A stretch of 64,000 nt of DNA from assembly GCA_022497155.1 (NCBI GenBank), contig MU385739.1, forward strand, positions 248,001 to 312,000, read 5' to 3'. How positions within the stretch are numbered: position 1 is the stretch's first letter; every line of letters starts with the position of its first letter. Origin of the DNA: Whalleya microplaca. Taxonomy: Eukaryota > Ascomycota > Sordariomycetes > Xylariales > Xylariaceae. The notes under the pieces were generated by a model. It was not told the origin of the DNA. It searched no databases and worked only from the letters and a program-made list of their open reading frames with translations. Position numbers and translations under genes: made by a program. This document shows, piece after piece, positions 23,846 through 36,049 of the stretch.

Positions 23846-24774
23846 ATGCCCGGGTTGACAATGCTCGGTCCTATGGTGTTTCTCCTAGCCTTAGCTGCAG
23901 AAAGCGCCTCAACATGCTTTGATACCAATGGTAATTCAAACGATATTAAATTTGTTCCATGTAATCCGTTAGCAGAAGTCAGCGTGTGCTGCGGCGCGAC
24001 CGACTATTGCCTCAGCAATGGGCTCTGTTTAGATGCTAGTGGAGATAATCACTTTACGGTTCAGGGGTGTACATCATCAACTTGGAGTTCTCCATGTGTC
24101 CAGTATTGTCCCAACGAAGGAGGTAAGTCAACTATATATGAGAGCTCTCTACCTAGTATGCTAGCTAAATGTTTGTACCAGCTACTACCAATCTCTACCA
24201 GGTCTTGACCCTATGCAGTGCTGAGGACCGCGTATCGGGCCAATACTGTTGTGGAGAAAATGCCACATGCTGCTCTGTGGAGGAGTCAGTCAGCATCACT
24301 CTACCGATTTTTACCAGTGCGTACAAACCTTCTAGCACGCCATCAGCGTTGGGTGGAGCGTCCGCAAGCTTTCCTCCTACCTCTGCTTCAGAATCAAACA
24401 CAACCACTGCACGTTCTAGGAGCTCTGACGCTACGGCTGAAGCGATGCCTGTGCAAACAGAGACATCAAGTCCCTCAAACAAATCCCTTGCAATTGGATT
24501 GGGTGTTGGATTGGGGGTCCCTCTGCTGTTAGCACTCGTGGTAGCATCATTATTTCTATGCATTAAGATACAGAAGGAGAGCAGGCTTCAAAAGAGCCTT
24601 GCAAAACCTGGACTAGACCTGACAGTTTACAATGAAGCCTACCATACGTCGACTAGTGTTACGCAGCCTCCCCCATCAATCGAGCTCAACACTTACAGGA
24701 CCGAAGGGGAATTCCCTAGTGACCCCAATACGCTCAGATGGGAGTTACCAGGAGACCAAAGGCGTAATGTGTAA
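23846..24774 (+). CDS. Cys-rich single-pass membrane protein, 289 aa
   Basis: Two exons, 23846-24122 and 24182-24774, join across a 59-bp intron (GTAAGT donor) into 289 codons. The protein has an N-terminal signal peptide (about 1-22, ending ...AAESAS), a short extracellular domain with paired cysteines (VSVCCGATDYCLSNGLC, SPCVQYCP, GQYCCGENATCC), a Ser/Thr-rich stalk from about 130 to 185, one transmembrane helix near 190-215 (LAIGLGVGLGVPLLLALVVA), and a cytoplasmic tail of about 75 residues. This layout is common in filamentous ascomycetes among putative cell-surface proteins, some sensor-like and some of unknown role; I cannot name a function. The acceptor was set at 24181/24182 because the later AG puts the frame out. 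It lies between the alcohol oxidase and the P450 and is transcribed toward the P450. Confidence 0.75.
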
Positions 24775-25730
24775 TTTGGCCCAATCAGACAAGGAACTGC
24801 ATGCATCTTATATATGATGACTCCCATCATATGTCATGCTATTCGATATACTCAAACCTATCACGATAGGGGCAGTAGTTATAGTGCCCCTGAACCTACG
24901 GTGCTCGGCGGAATGGTTGTCCCGAGTTCCCTGCTTTAAAAAGGATCTTTCGAGCAGATGTAGGGGAGGCCACCTGGACTTTACTGTTTTTCAATTTTAA
25001 TAGATGGCTTATTGGTGATCACGGCAACACCCATATGATCATTTGTCACATGAAATAGAGATGGAAAGGGTAATCAGATCATCAGAGACTTGGCACGACG
25101 AAAATCGCTATAACTATGAGGTTTACGGGCGCTTGATGCTCATTAACATATTACAATCGCCTTGCGGGGTCTAGCACGCGTCTTTTCTTTAACACTAAAC
25201 TTCCTATTCCTTAATTCTAGTTGATATTTGCGTTTCGCAATTAATGGTTTACGTCTTCTATAGCACAAGTCCTGAGGTTAATTAGCTAATCTACATGTAT
25301 TCTAAATACGTAGTCGTCAGGTCTTCCGTTGTAGTTCAGTCAATGCTGCCAATGACGACAGGTTACACATGAGTTTTTCTTTGGGCTAATTATAGAAGCA
25401 TTCGACAGTCATCTGAAAAGTTCAACTCTTTCATTAGCAAAGCTAGAGATGAAATCTCTTAATACGACTAGGAGAGGAAGAGCAAGTCACACATTACAAT
25501 CTTCTACAGGAACTCCCTTCCGGTATTACATAAGAAAAATCCATACTATAGGTACATGCTACCAATCTTCTCGCTTACTTTACCCCCCCTTACATAACTC
25601 CCTATGTACGAAGCTCTTCGGCCGTAAACAAACATATTGTCCGCAAACATTTCCGGTTGTTTTGATTCTGTGAAAGGCTCCGCCATAACACCAAACAATC
25701 GTAAAAATTTGTCCAGAGTTTTCAAGATGA
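24775..25730. other. Intergenic between convergent genes
   Basis: About 950 bp between the 3' ends of the membrane-protein gene and the P450. The frame at 25546-25785 on the minus strand runs into the last P450 exon and is not a separate gene. Nothing else is seen. Confidence 0.5.
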
Positions 25731-27549
25731 TCAACCTTTTGTGGCAACTGGAGTCATGAAGATGTTTAATGCTGGCTTGTTCCACAGGTTATACGCCTTC
25801 TGGTTCTTCAACCAATCACGACTGTCCTCGCGGATTGTCATGTCGAAGTTGTAGATAATCTTGGCCAATATGAGGCGCATTTCGGCATATGCCAAGCTAA
25901 TCATGTCAGCGTCAGAACTTTACGTTCCACGTCATGCTTTTCTATAGACGACTTACTTGCGGCCAATACAGTTCCTCGGTCCAACGCTAAATGGCTGCAT
26001 TGCATCGAGCCGATCCCCTTTGAACTTCGGATCGCCCATGAATCTTTCAGGGGCAAATGTTTGAGGTTCTGTCCAGAAATGCGGGTCGTGGTTCACGGCA
26101 TGCTGCCACACCGCTACTGCAGTCTGAGTTTTCACGATTAGTGCTACATTGCAAATTGTAATATCCCGTAGGATGGACTATACTCACTCCCTCTGGAACA
26201 AATTTGTCTAAGATATATGCGCCACCCTTGGGCACCACTCTCGGCAAACCAGCTGGCACAGGTGGGTAGCGGCGGAGGGCTTCGTTTAAACAAGCCAACA
26301 TGTAAGTTAGTTTGCTAACAGAAGTCAAGGTGATCTCCTCATCACTGTTAAAGGATGTGCGGACCTCCTCGACGAGTCTCTGGAGATTCTCTGGATGGGT
26401 GGTGAGCAGGAATACAGCTCCACACAAGAGAGTAGCTGTCGTCTCAGATCCGGCGACGATGAGCGTGCCTGCGTTAGAGGCCATTCTCGACATATCTAAG
26501 TCCTTCTTCTTAATCAAGCCCTCGATAAAATCGGGTCTCTCAACTCCGAGCTCCATCCTCTGCATTATCTTCTCGCGCACTAAAGCCTGGTGCTTCTTGA
26601 CCGTCAATGCACCAGTTCGCAGTATCCATCGGATGGGCTCCCTGAAGCCTAAGTTCGCTAAAGCTAGCAGCTCAGCGTTTTGTTTGAACGATTGGGAGAT
26701 GATCTTCACCCAAGGATGATCTGATGTCTTTCGTATCAGTAGTTGCGATTGGCATAGTTTTTAGGGAATAGATTTCCGCTACGGGTCCCCCCTTCTGTAA
26801 AGGTCAAGAGACAAGCCACACCCTAAAGCAGTGACTTAAAAAGCTACAGTCAACTTTGGGATATACTTACAACTAGAGCTGTCAAGGCAACCGAACGAAG
26901 ACCCAAAACCGAGATCCCCAATAATATCGAAAGTTGTCCAATTCAGCCACTCCCGCATGTTGAGTGATGTCTTGCCATCGTTACATTGCTCTCTTAAGCG
27001 CTGAATTAACAAGTCGACATACGATCCGATGATAGGTTCTTGACCACGCAGCGAGCTTTCGGAGAATCCATGTGATAGTTGACGACGTAGCATGGCGTGC
27101 TCCTCCCGCCTTTCATTAATAATTCCTCTCGGTATGTTATCAATGACGCGATAGAAGCGATCGTCTTTCGCCATCTCCTCCTGGCCATTATGGCGGTGCC
27201 CGTAGATGTCCTTCCAAGCCTGAGGGTCGCTAAATGCTAGCTCATCCGGCGTGATCCGTACAACAGGCCCATATTTGGCATGCAGTTTTGCTACGTGGAA
27301 AGGCAAATTACCCTCGACCAGATGGTATGAGCGCAGGAGAGGGAAAGCCCTGTGCGATATGGGTCCTGGGAAAGATCGAAGCGGATGTAGAAAGAGGTTA
27401 TAGAACGCTCTGCCTACAAAATAGACGAGGCACTCGAGGTCCTGTTAGTTGAGAGATATCTGCTCAGGGTGAAATAATAGGAAGCTCACGAGCGTGGTGG
27501 CTATCAAAGCCAAATTAAGCGGACCCCCGGTTAGGGTTAAAGGCGCCAT
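25731..27549 (-). CDS. Cytochrome P450 monooxygenase, 498 aa
   Basis: Five minus-strand exons, 27549-27490, 27441-26871, 26720-26188, 26123-25957 and 25896-25731, join in frame into 498 codons, a normal length for a fungal P450. Visible motifs are NLFLHPLRSFPGP after the short N-terminal anchor, the I-helix AGSETTATLL near residue 300, the ExxR helix (NEALRRYPP), the PERF-type motif (FAPERFMGD), and the haem-binding loop PFSVGPRNCIGRN with the Cys ligand at about residue 440. All are intact. The pattern resembles the CYP65 / isotrichodermin C-15 hydroxylase-like group of ascomycetes, so a role in secondary metabolism or detoxification is possible, but the substrate cannot be read from sequence. 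Introns are 48, 150, 64 and 60 bp. The N-terminal hydrophobic anchor (residues about 8-30) is weak for an ER P450, so an alternative first exon is possible. Confidence 0.88.
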
Positions 27550-30398
27550 CTCAATGTCGAAGATACGATACGACGTTAGTTGTTAGCAAAATAAAATATC
27601 CAAAGTGCCTTGATCTAGAAGTAATGAAGTTGGCGATAATTGCAATTTTTTAGAGCAAGATCACAAGAATATATAGTAGAGGGACATGGCCCATCGGGTT
27701 TCGTGATAAATATAATTGACGACAGTCCGAACGGTGCTGGCAAAGCCCCGAAAAGGAGCATCGTCCAGTTATAAGATGGTGCGTGGTGTGTATGTAATTA
27801 TGGCTCCGTCATTGGATTGCGTTCCCGGCTACGAGATATTGTACAACAGGATTTGTGCATGAATTTATGCCTAGTCCTAAGTATATACCCCGGACAGGGT
27901 AGTTCTACTGTGACATAATTCAAGCGTTGTATCGTAACCCCGATCATCCGCGTCGAGCAGCGGTCTTGGCCATTGCTCTTATTCACTACCGTCCGGGCAA
28001 TACGGCTCCCGTGCACAAATGGAGATGGAACGTCCCGCCTCGTACAAATGCTTCCAATTATTCCCGGCCTGATGTCGATGCGTTTATAACAGCGACACTC
28101 ATTTAACCTAGACTTCCACTGCACACGATGGGAACAAAAACTCACTAGACCCGAAATCCGACAAAACCGAATCCCGTTCCGGTTAGGATGGAGAATCGGA
28201 CATAATTAATTAATTCCAAATTTCTAATAACGCACTGCCTCAATGTGCATTCAGTCCAAAACCAGATAATACTAAATAAGATGAAATACAGCAGTCGAAA
28301 ATTGGCTCTTTGATACATATACAAGCCACAGTGTAAACATTCCCTTTCACAGTACTGACTTCAGACATCACGGTGTTTTCTCATATGAATTTAAACTTCA
28401 ACATAGGATGGGTTCTAGGATCAGTTGGCAGGCAAACGAGGGTTTCTAAAGCAGGTCTATACAGTATAAAAGCAGACAGAGTCATCTGTATGACGATGCT
28501 AGATTATTTCTCCTCTGATACGTCAACTCGGGTGTTACCTTCTCGATGTATATACAAAAAACCATGGACTACTGTTGAGATATCTAACCACAGAGCGATG
28601 CTATCAGAGAAAAGTTATATTGGACGATATTTTGACATTTCACCTTCCTCCATTTACACTCAAACAATATGCGGCTCGTTTCCTTGGCGTCCTTATACTC
28701 TTAGATAGTCTACACTTACAAGCATTGATGAAGTAAATCATATACATATTAATATATAAGACTTCGTCTTCTGAGAGTCTTAATTTCTACACCATCGAGA
28801 GCATTTAAGTTCTCAAGGTTATCATACATGATGTTTTCCCCATGCATTAATGATACAACAGGCCAATTAGCTCTGTAACTATTCACGCACAGTGGCCAAT
28901 TCTGCTCAATGGGTGATAACTGGCCAAGAGTCGACCTGTCATTAGTGCTAGCTAGTTATCAAGTCTGTCGTGACGTGAAGCCGTTCTGTTATTTAGTTCC
29001 TTGATACTCTGGGAGCTATAGCATTCCAAGTTTGTCATGAAGCCTATGCTTTATACACTTCTACGAACCATAACACAAGCTGTCTTCGCACACATGCCAA
29101 TGATTCTAGCAGTAGAGCACAATAGCAGATGATTTCAAGTTTGTGACAGTATCTGCAGTAGCATTAGTACAACATTTCTTACCCAGAAGAGGTAATAATT
29201 CTTCGTTCTAAGGCCTATCAACTCATTTTTTTCTAGGTAGCTTTTCTTGTTTATTCAACTGCCTCCACTAACGCACAAGGGCATGTCTACTTCTTTCGGC
29301 AATTGCCACTAGCTAGCATACGTACGCAACTACCGATCCATTAAATCGACAACCAACTACCAATCAAGCCAGCTGTTCATGAATTACTTATGCTCCTTCG
29401 GATAGTTTTTGTACCGATCAACTAATAACTTGGTAGAATTGGAAATAACATTCCGAGGGCAGACGGTAAGCAGTTGATAAATGCACGCCGCATGGCTTAT
29501 TCATGCTTCTTTGACATCTGCAACTAAAAACACCGTACAACCTCTAGGTACTACCTGCAAACGTTTGAAAATGAATGAGGGATGAGGGATGACCGGCGAC
29601 GCATGAACAAAGTGGGGGGCTTGCATACAGTGCGCTTTGCATCTCTACATCAGCATTTCGAAGCATGGTTATGGTCCCAGATCTCTAGATGCAAGTTTTG
29701 CAATCTTTGAATTTTGAGGCTCTCAACTCAATCGATTGTTACTCATCGTACCTAGGTAAAATTCTGACATATCCTCGGTATGACCTAAATTAGGATGTGG
29801 CTTCGGGTCGGCCCGCATCATCTAAGGCTTTAGGAGGTGTTAGATGATCCAATTAAAAAACTCTAAATTAACTGCTAATTGGAAATGCAGACATTGACCT
29901 GAATTAAGCTATCACCAGATAAACTATGAAAAACGGGGTTCGCGCCTGCATTCTTAGTATCTTCTGTGTCTAATGCGATTCTTTTAAGTGAAGTAAGGCA
30001 ACTTTTCCCCAAGTCCTCGATAAAGCTTTATTTGATATTTGCAAGTGAAAGGTAAAACGAAGCAATGTAGTTAGAATACAATCGTCTCGATCCGAAAACA
30101 GATATGTTATTGTTCTTTATCCATCTATACGAACAAGTCAATTAGATCGCTCGCGAACTATGTTTGGCGTAGGAAATGGTCTTGCTTTGGCTACATTTTG
30201 CTGACTACTGGCACCTTTCTTGGGACTCTCCTTGACGGCTACTCCCTCGTGGAAAACGTCGACTTGCTCATACTCAACTGGGCATCTTTTTCCATTGCTG
30301 CTGGTTGATTTTGCCGCAAGCATCTCACGAATGACAGCAGCAAGGCAACGTTTCGATGTTACATCATGAAGATTCAACTCTTACCTTATTATACTATA
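27550..30398. other. Gene-poor intergenic DNA
   Basis: About 2.8 kb with no supported gene. It begins with the P450 promoter and becomes increasingly A+T-rich. Frames at 27798-28145 (minus), 28373-28708 (plus) and 30138-30377 (minus) have no recognisable features. The last ends just before the inverted-repeat element at 30399. Confidence 0.5.
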
Positions 30399-31563
30399 CC
30401 ATAGATCCCGAGGTCACGGGCCACCCCTAGTGGCGGGACCGCAAAAATCAACGGTTTATATATAAAAGTCACCATTTTTAACAATTTATTATAAGCTATA
30501 TATATAATTTAAAATTAAGCGGCCATTTTTTTTATATATTCTAACGGTTAATATATATTATAAAAAATATAAAAAAATAATTAATAGATTATATTAAGCT
30601 TATATAATTAAATAAAGTTAATAGAATTTATAAAAAAATAAAAATAAAAGTTTAATTTTAAATAATAAATTAAGGAAAAATCGTAAAATTATAATGGTTT
30701 TTTATTAATATAAAATAAAGTTATAATTATAATAAAAGAATTTTTTAAAATTTTCAAATATTTTATTTTACTATATAATTTTAAATATTATAAATAATAT
30801 TTATTATATAAAATGTTTATATTTAACGTTAATTTTAAAAATAAATAAAAATCGGAAAAAATAATTTTAAAATTATATTAAGCTATATAAATATAAAATA
30901 ATATTATTTTTAAAACAAATTTTAAATCCGAGTTATATTAAAGCGTATATAAAAAATGTCTTAAAAGTGGAGTAAAAGTGGAGACTTTTACTATAGGAAA
31001 AATACCGATAAACTTTAAACTTTAATATAAAATTACTTACATTAAAATTTTAACTTTTTCTTTTTAATTTATATTATTTTAACTATAGTATATTTAATAA
31101 AAATTACCTTTTATTAAACATTATTTTATTTTATTTTTAAACTTTAATATTAAAGTCGATTTATTTAATATATTAATAATATTATATTTTATTATAAATA
31201 TTATAAATATATAAAATTATTTTATATTTTTATTAAATATATATATAAATATATTTAAAAATATTTATTATTATTTTTTTAATTTTATTTTCGATTTAAT
31301 ATATATTATTTAATATAATAATTTTTATATATTAAACTTTATTATTTTTAAGTATATTTAAACTATATATATAATTTTTTAAAATTTCTAATTTCATTTT
31401 TAAATTACCATTTTACCATTAAAATATTTATATTTAAAGTATTAGATTTATATCTATTAAAGTGAAGTTATAATAGCTTGTAAAAAACAGTAAGTTTTGT
31501 ATAAAAATGGCTGATTTTTGCGGTCCCGGCACTAGGGATGGCCCGTGACCTCGGGACCCATGG
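30399..31563. mobile_element. 1165-bp TIR DNA transposon with AT-saturated interior
   Basis: Terminal inverted repeats of 52 bp, 30399-30450 and 31512-31563, match at 48 positions; the shared core is CCGAGGTCACGGGCCA. Both ends abut a TA, which fits a TA target duplication as in Tc1/mariner-type elements. The TIRs are G+C-rich, but the roughly 1060 bp between them is almost wholly A and T, with few CpA or CpG steps and no long frame. Such extreme A+T content in a fungal transposon is the usual outcome of RIP, although the TIRs escaped. No transposase can be read. The element may be a relic of a full-length copy or a non-autonomous copy. Superfamily is inferred only from the TA flank. Confidence 0.8.
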
Positions 31564-32945
31564 TACCAAAGTAAAGACTACACTTGCTAATTTTTACATT
31601 TCGCTCTCGTAAGTGTCCATCATCTTCCTTCAGACATCTAATAGATCTCTTCAAATACACATACCGCTAGAACCATGCTCACAACATTATTTGCGACTAA
31701 TAAGGTTATTATACATGACATAAATGTCTATGTTTAAGTGCAACTATAATGTAAAATACTATAAATTATAGAGGCGATTATATCTGGATTATTACTAGGA
31801 TGCAAGCCATGGCTTTTAATATATAGTAGCTTCACTTTTAAATGAGACCTTTGCCAAGAGTTCTGTTAGAAGGGCCATTATCACCATATTCACACTAAGA
31901 AACTTACTAGTACCATGATGGCAAAAGCTTGAGATGTAGCAAGGTATTATACAACCTAAGATGTATTGTAATAGATGAAACCCAAGCTATAATACGACTG
32001 TACCTGGTAGAAGTGATCATATAGTCGATAAAATATTACTTTACCTTGCACTTTCTTAACAGTATAATAAGATTACATGATAGGTAGGTTAGATGGTTTG
32101 TGCGCAGAGTTTCCTTAGCTATTAAGCGTTCCGTTAGTTTTTTTAGATTTTGGAATTCAAGTTCTTTAGAGTTATATACCTTTAGCAACTTGCTACAACA
32201 AGACCAATTACTATTATTCACTTTGATTCGTTCACTCTGTCACGGGATAGCTGGTAGCTGACTAAGCACCCCACACACCCCATATGTCTGATAGCAGCAG
32301 ATCTCAGACCTCATCTCATCATCAACAAGTACAGCACACAGATATACGGCAAATAGCGTCAATAGGAACCACCCCTTGCGCAGCCATAAGCCACGTATAT
32401 CGTGCTAGTAGTTGACAAAGACGTGGTACACTCTTTAGTTATTACAAGTCTCTTGGAGTTGCCCAGCTTCAAGCTGTCAATGTGGGACAAGTAATGGGGA
32501 GTATGGTGACTATTAGTGCAAGGTGAATCTATAGGAAGATGGCAGAGCCCCATATATATACGTATAGGCGGCTGGCCATGTATAAGGCCGTATCACCCTT
32601 AGCCTTATAAGGCGTATCTTAACACAAGCTGGTGACTTTGAGTAGTTGACGATATCACTCTTTTGCAGCTATTTGGCTGCTGGCTCTCCCATACTAGACT
32701 CGATCTATCAAGCGACACCTCTCCAATAGCAAAAGAGCCATAGCCTGTGCTTGGTATTTGTATCATCAAAGCCGTCTTTAGCTAGTCTGGTATCAATTTT
32801 CTACAATGCGTTTTCTATGCTAAAGCGTAGCAGTGTTATCATAAAAAATGGCGAGTCTTATGGCCGAGAAATAGATGCACATTCAATGCAATGAAGCAAA
32901 GCTATCTAAAGATCTGTGAAATGACTAAGTTGGCTGTGTTCAGAT

Positions 32946-33000
32946 AAGCTAACAAAGCGAATAGCCATATAGCGCTGTAAGCGAACCTAACTCGTTTTAT
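32946..33000. repeat. Diverged dispersed repeat, copy 1
   Basis: This stretch (AAGCTAACAAAG, then ATAGCGCT and CGTTTT at matching spacing) resembles 34900-34955 in the same orientation. It is too diverged to name. Confidence 0.4.
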
Positions 33001-34899
33001 TACTCACTGTAGCTTGTTCGACCTGGTAAAAAAGACTATTTGTACCAGTACTCTTCTTAGCAAACGTAAAAAGTTTATGGATTTAAAGGCAACACTTATT
33101 GCTTTTAGTTATCGCAATGACTTGGTTTACTAATCTTAGCCACCATGAAAAACGAATTTTATCTGAAGTGTATCACTGACATCATCACTTGTTTGTTATC
33201 TGCCTACTTTCTGACAATTCAACTACCCACCCCAAAATTTGAATCTGGTCCAGTGTAAGAGGTATTCCATGTAACAAAATGAGAAAAGGATGTTTTGTGT
33301 AATAAAGACCTATTTATCTCTAGCACCCCTTATTTCTAGGCTAGCTTCGAGTCACTAGCTGGTGTAGACTCATCGATAATGTTTCAGGGGGCTTCGCCTA
33401 TATCTTAAGTAGAACTTATAAAGGACTTGACTTCTAGTCTTTAACATAGCTTTCTAAATGGCAGAATAGTCACATTTATTTGCTAAGCATATGTACTGAC
33501 AGAAAGGTGCCTACCCTGCTAGTATAATGTCGACGGGATGGGTTTGGATACGGTGGGTTTATACATCCTACTTACGTGCATGGGCGACAATCTCGTTGAT
33601 ATCTATCGGCGGACCAAAAGAGAGAAGACATCAATGTCATAGTAGACTTATCAATAAAGCTAAATAGGTCGTCACTCCTATATTTTTTCTCTTTGTTAGC
33701 TCACGTAAAGTAAAGCCATAGGGCAACATACAAATCGCTGGATAACCGAATGGACCTTTGAAGTCTTTTATGGGTTCGTACACATTTTAATGTCGTGTCA
33801 ATGCTAAGTCTCAGGTACCAGACACAATTGGGCAAGGGCAATAAGAATATGAGACTGTAAGTCCTAGATTGGAAGTTATCAAATCTCATTGAGCTGCTCA
33901 TTGAGAATTCCAATGTTCTTGGCATGTTAGCTAATAGTTATACGGGCTAAGTCGCAATTCCAAGAGCTAGGTATCAAGTCATAAGACGTGACAGCGGAAA
34001 GCAAAACATACGAAGGAAGGACCATCTCTTTAGTCTGAGAACACTCACAAGTCACTATCTCCGAGAAGTCAAACAACATCTTAAGTATAACGAATTTGAA
34101 TATGATCCTACATCAAGCCATTGAGAGTGCGTGGGTTAAATGATCAATTAGGTATGTCGTCAAATCAAATAAATATAGCACATAATATGCATGCAAGTGA
34201 GAAATCAGACAATACTATGAAACCAATCCAACACGAAGACCTATACTCTTATGTTTCCATACTCATGATTTACGAGCTTGGTGGATGTGTTGTCCACGTC
34301 ACACTAAAACATGACATCTCTTTAATATGTGGTATATGTGATATATTTCCACGTGGCAATTGTTATCCCTAGGTAGACCAAATTACCCCAAGGGCAACCC
34401 GAATTGCAAGCTAGCAGCCGTGATCCCAATGTGGAATGTATGAATGAAAGCCTCACATCTGTTCTTACTGGTGTAATGGTTTCGATAAGATGATTCGGTT
34501 CTCCTAGTCTTGCTCATCGAACTGTATACCGAAACTGGGGTGAACCTTACACTTGCCATCCTCTCTTCTGTATACTCTGCACGACTGTAGTTAATCAAGT
34601 GATCGCGTTAAATCATTGGGTTTTAGCTGGACTATCTTTGCTTGGAACGGACAGCAATACATCTGTCGGGATAGGAGTGGCTGGTATATGCCCCACATCC
34701 TGTGGCTGCATATAGTAGGGGTCCAAGGACTCTGATGATGGTATTTCCTTGATAATAACCACCATTACACTCATAACCTGCGTCTATCTCAACATCTATT
34801 GAGTCCAGTCTTACCAATGGTGCAGACAGCCTCCAGCTTCACCCTTGACTCGAAAATTCAAGAGTGACCTTAAACGGTAGACTTCATGATAATATAGAA

Positions 34900-34955
34900 A
34901 AGCTAACAAAGTAGATAACCAAATAGCGCTATTAGGAATCGAGTCTAGTTCGTTT
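34900..34955. repeat. Diverged dispersed repeat, copy 2
   Basis: Partner of the stretch at 32946-33000: AAGCTAACAAAG, ATAGCGCT and CGTTTT recur in the same order about 2 kb apart. Probably remnants of an old repeat family. Confidence 0.4.
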
Positions 34956-35692
34956 TTAGTGGCTTAGTCACAGGACTTGATATATATTGAACCATAAAAC
35001 TGGGACAATGATGCTCCTACACACGTACACGTAGAGGCTCTAACATCTAACCTCTAGTTATAATCTTGAGACTTTCTATGAGAGCCAAGTTTCGGAAGCT
35101 TTCGTTGAAGATTTCATTGTTAAATGATAACTCGGAAAAACTGAGGGTTTTAATTTCATGATATATAGCTTCATTACTGCGCACATGCTATTTTTCTGAG
35201 GGCTTTAACTCGTTATTCTGAATCAAAAGGAGCTAACACTTCATTGAGATGAGTCGTGTCAAGATGGTCGATGGGGCTTGTTCAAAACAATTCTGAGAAC
35301 AGATACGTATTGGCCGAATTTCGGCTTACCAGGTTAGCTGAAAGGCGATAAGCATGTGATGGTCCCGAAAGAAAAAAAAAAAATTCGCATGCTTTGCATG
35401 TTGGCATGCTGTACAGAGGAGCACTGGAGCAACTGCTGCAAATAGCAAAGCGTTCCGGCTTTTGTTGAGAAGAGGGGTAATTTCTTCCCCATCATGTACC
35501 TCATCGCCCTGTGACACAAACAAGACATTTCACATCCGTTTTGCAAGGACTCAGGGATGCAACTCAGATTGGTGTGTTCCCCAGATTCTGGAGGCTAGGT
35601 TCGCGTACGGATTGGGTAGATAGGCTATCTGTGCTTGTTCTGTTCGTGAAGTAGAGTGTACAGATGCCAGCACTGCATTAGACATTATATGT

Positions 35693-36049
35693 ATGTACAG
35701 AGGTACACCCGAAGGTGTGGTCATTGCCGCTAAGGTTTCAGGGATTATTGGAGATCTATGGATTAGGTATCAAGACCCCGCTGCCTCGCAGACCTGGTTG
35801 TCCCGCTACTGCAAGAAGATCCCTGGAAAATCCAAGAAGTCATCATCAATGCGGGGCAGAGTCCTTTTTGTTGGGAAATCGATCTTGAAAGCACCGGTGC
35901 ACGGGCTTGATTTACTACAGGGTCGATTGCATGATTACATGATTACTTCAGGGCTCGATACCTTTCAGCCTGCTCAGTGCGTGATGGGCAATCAGAAGGT
36001 TTTCAAGATGTTGAACTGCTTACTGTTGCACGAGACTGAGAGAGTATAA
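35693..36049 (+). CDS. Possible hypothetical ORF, 118 aa
   Basis: An uninterrupted ATG-started frame of 118 codons lies in otherwise gene-poor DNA. The translation is basic, without a signal peptide, membrane segment, repeat or motif I recognise. No splice signals extend it convincingly. It may be chance, a remnant, or a small lineage-specific gene. Confidence 0.2.
   Translation: MYRGTPEGVVIAAKVSGIIGDLWIRYQDPAASQTWLSRYCKKIPGKSKKSSSMRGRVLFVGKSILKAPVHGLDLLQGRLHDYMITSGLDTFQPAQCVMGNQKVFKMLNCLLLHETERV

Larger units (their letters stand above)
31564..35692. other. A+T-rich gene desert
   Basis: About 4.1 kb with no supported gene and no frame above about 85 codons. The sequence is moderately A+T-rich and stop-dense on both strands. 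An old, diverged pair of repeats is visible at about 32946-33000 and 34900-34955. No transposon ends, RNA gene or other structure was recognised. Confidence 0.5.

Noticed and set aside
30138..30377. 79-codon minus-strand frame beside the TIR element
   Set aside because: Considered as a transposon-linked gene, but it lies outside the TIRs and has no recognisable motif.
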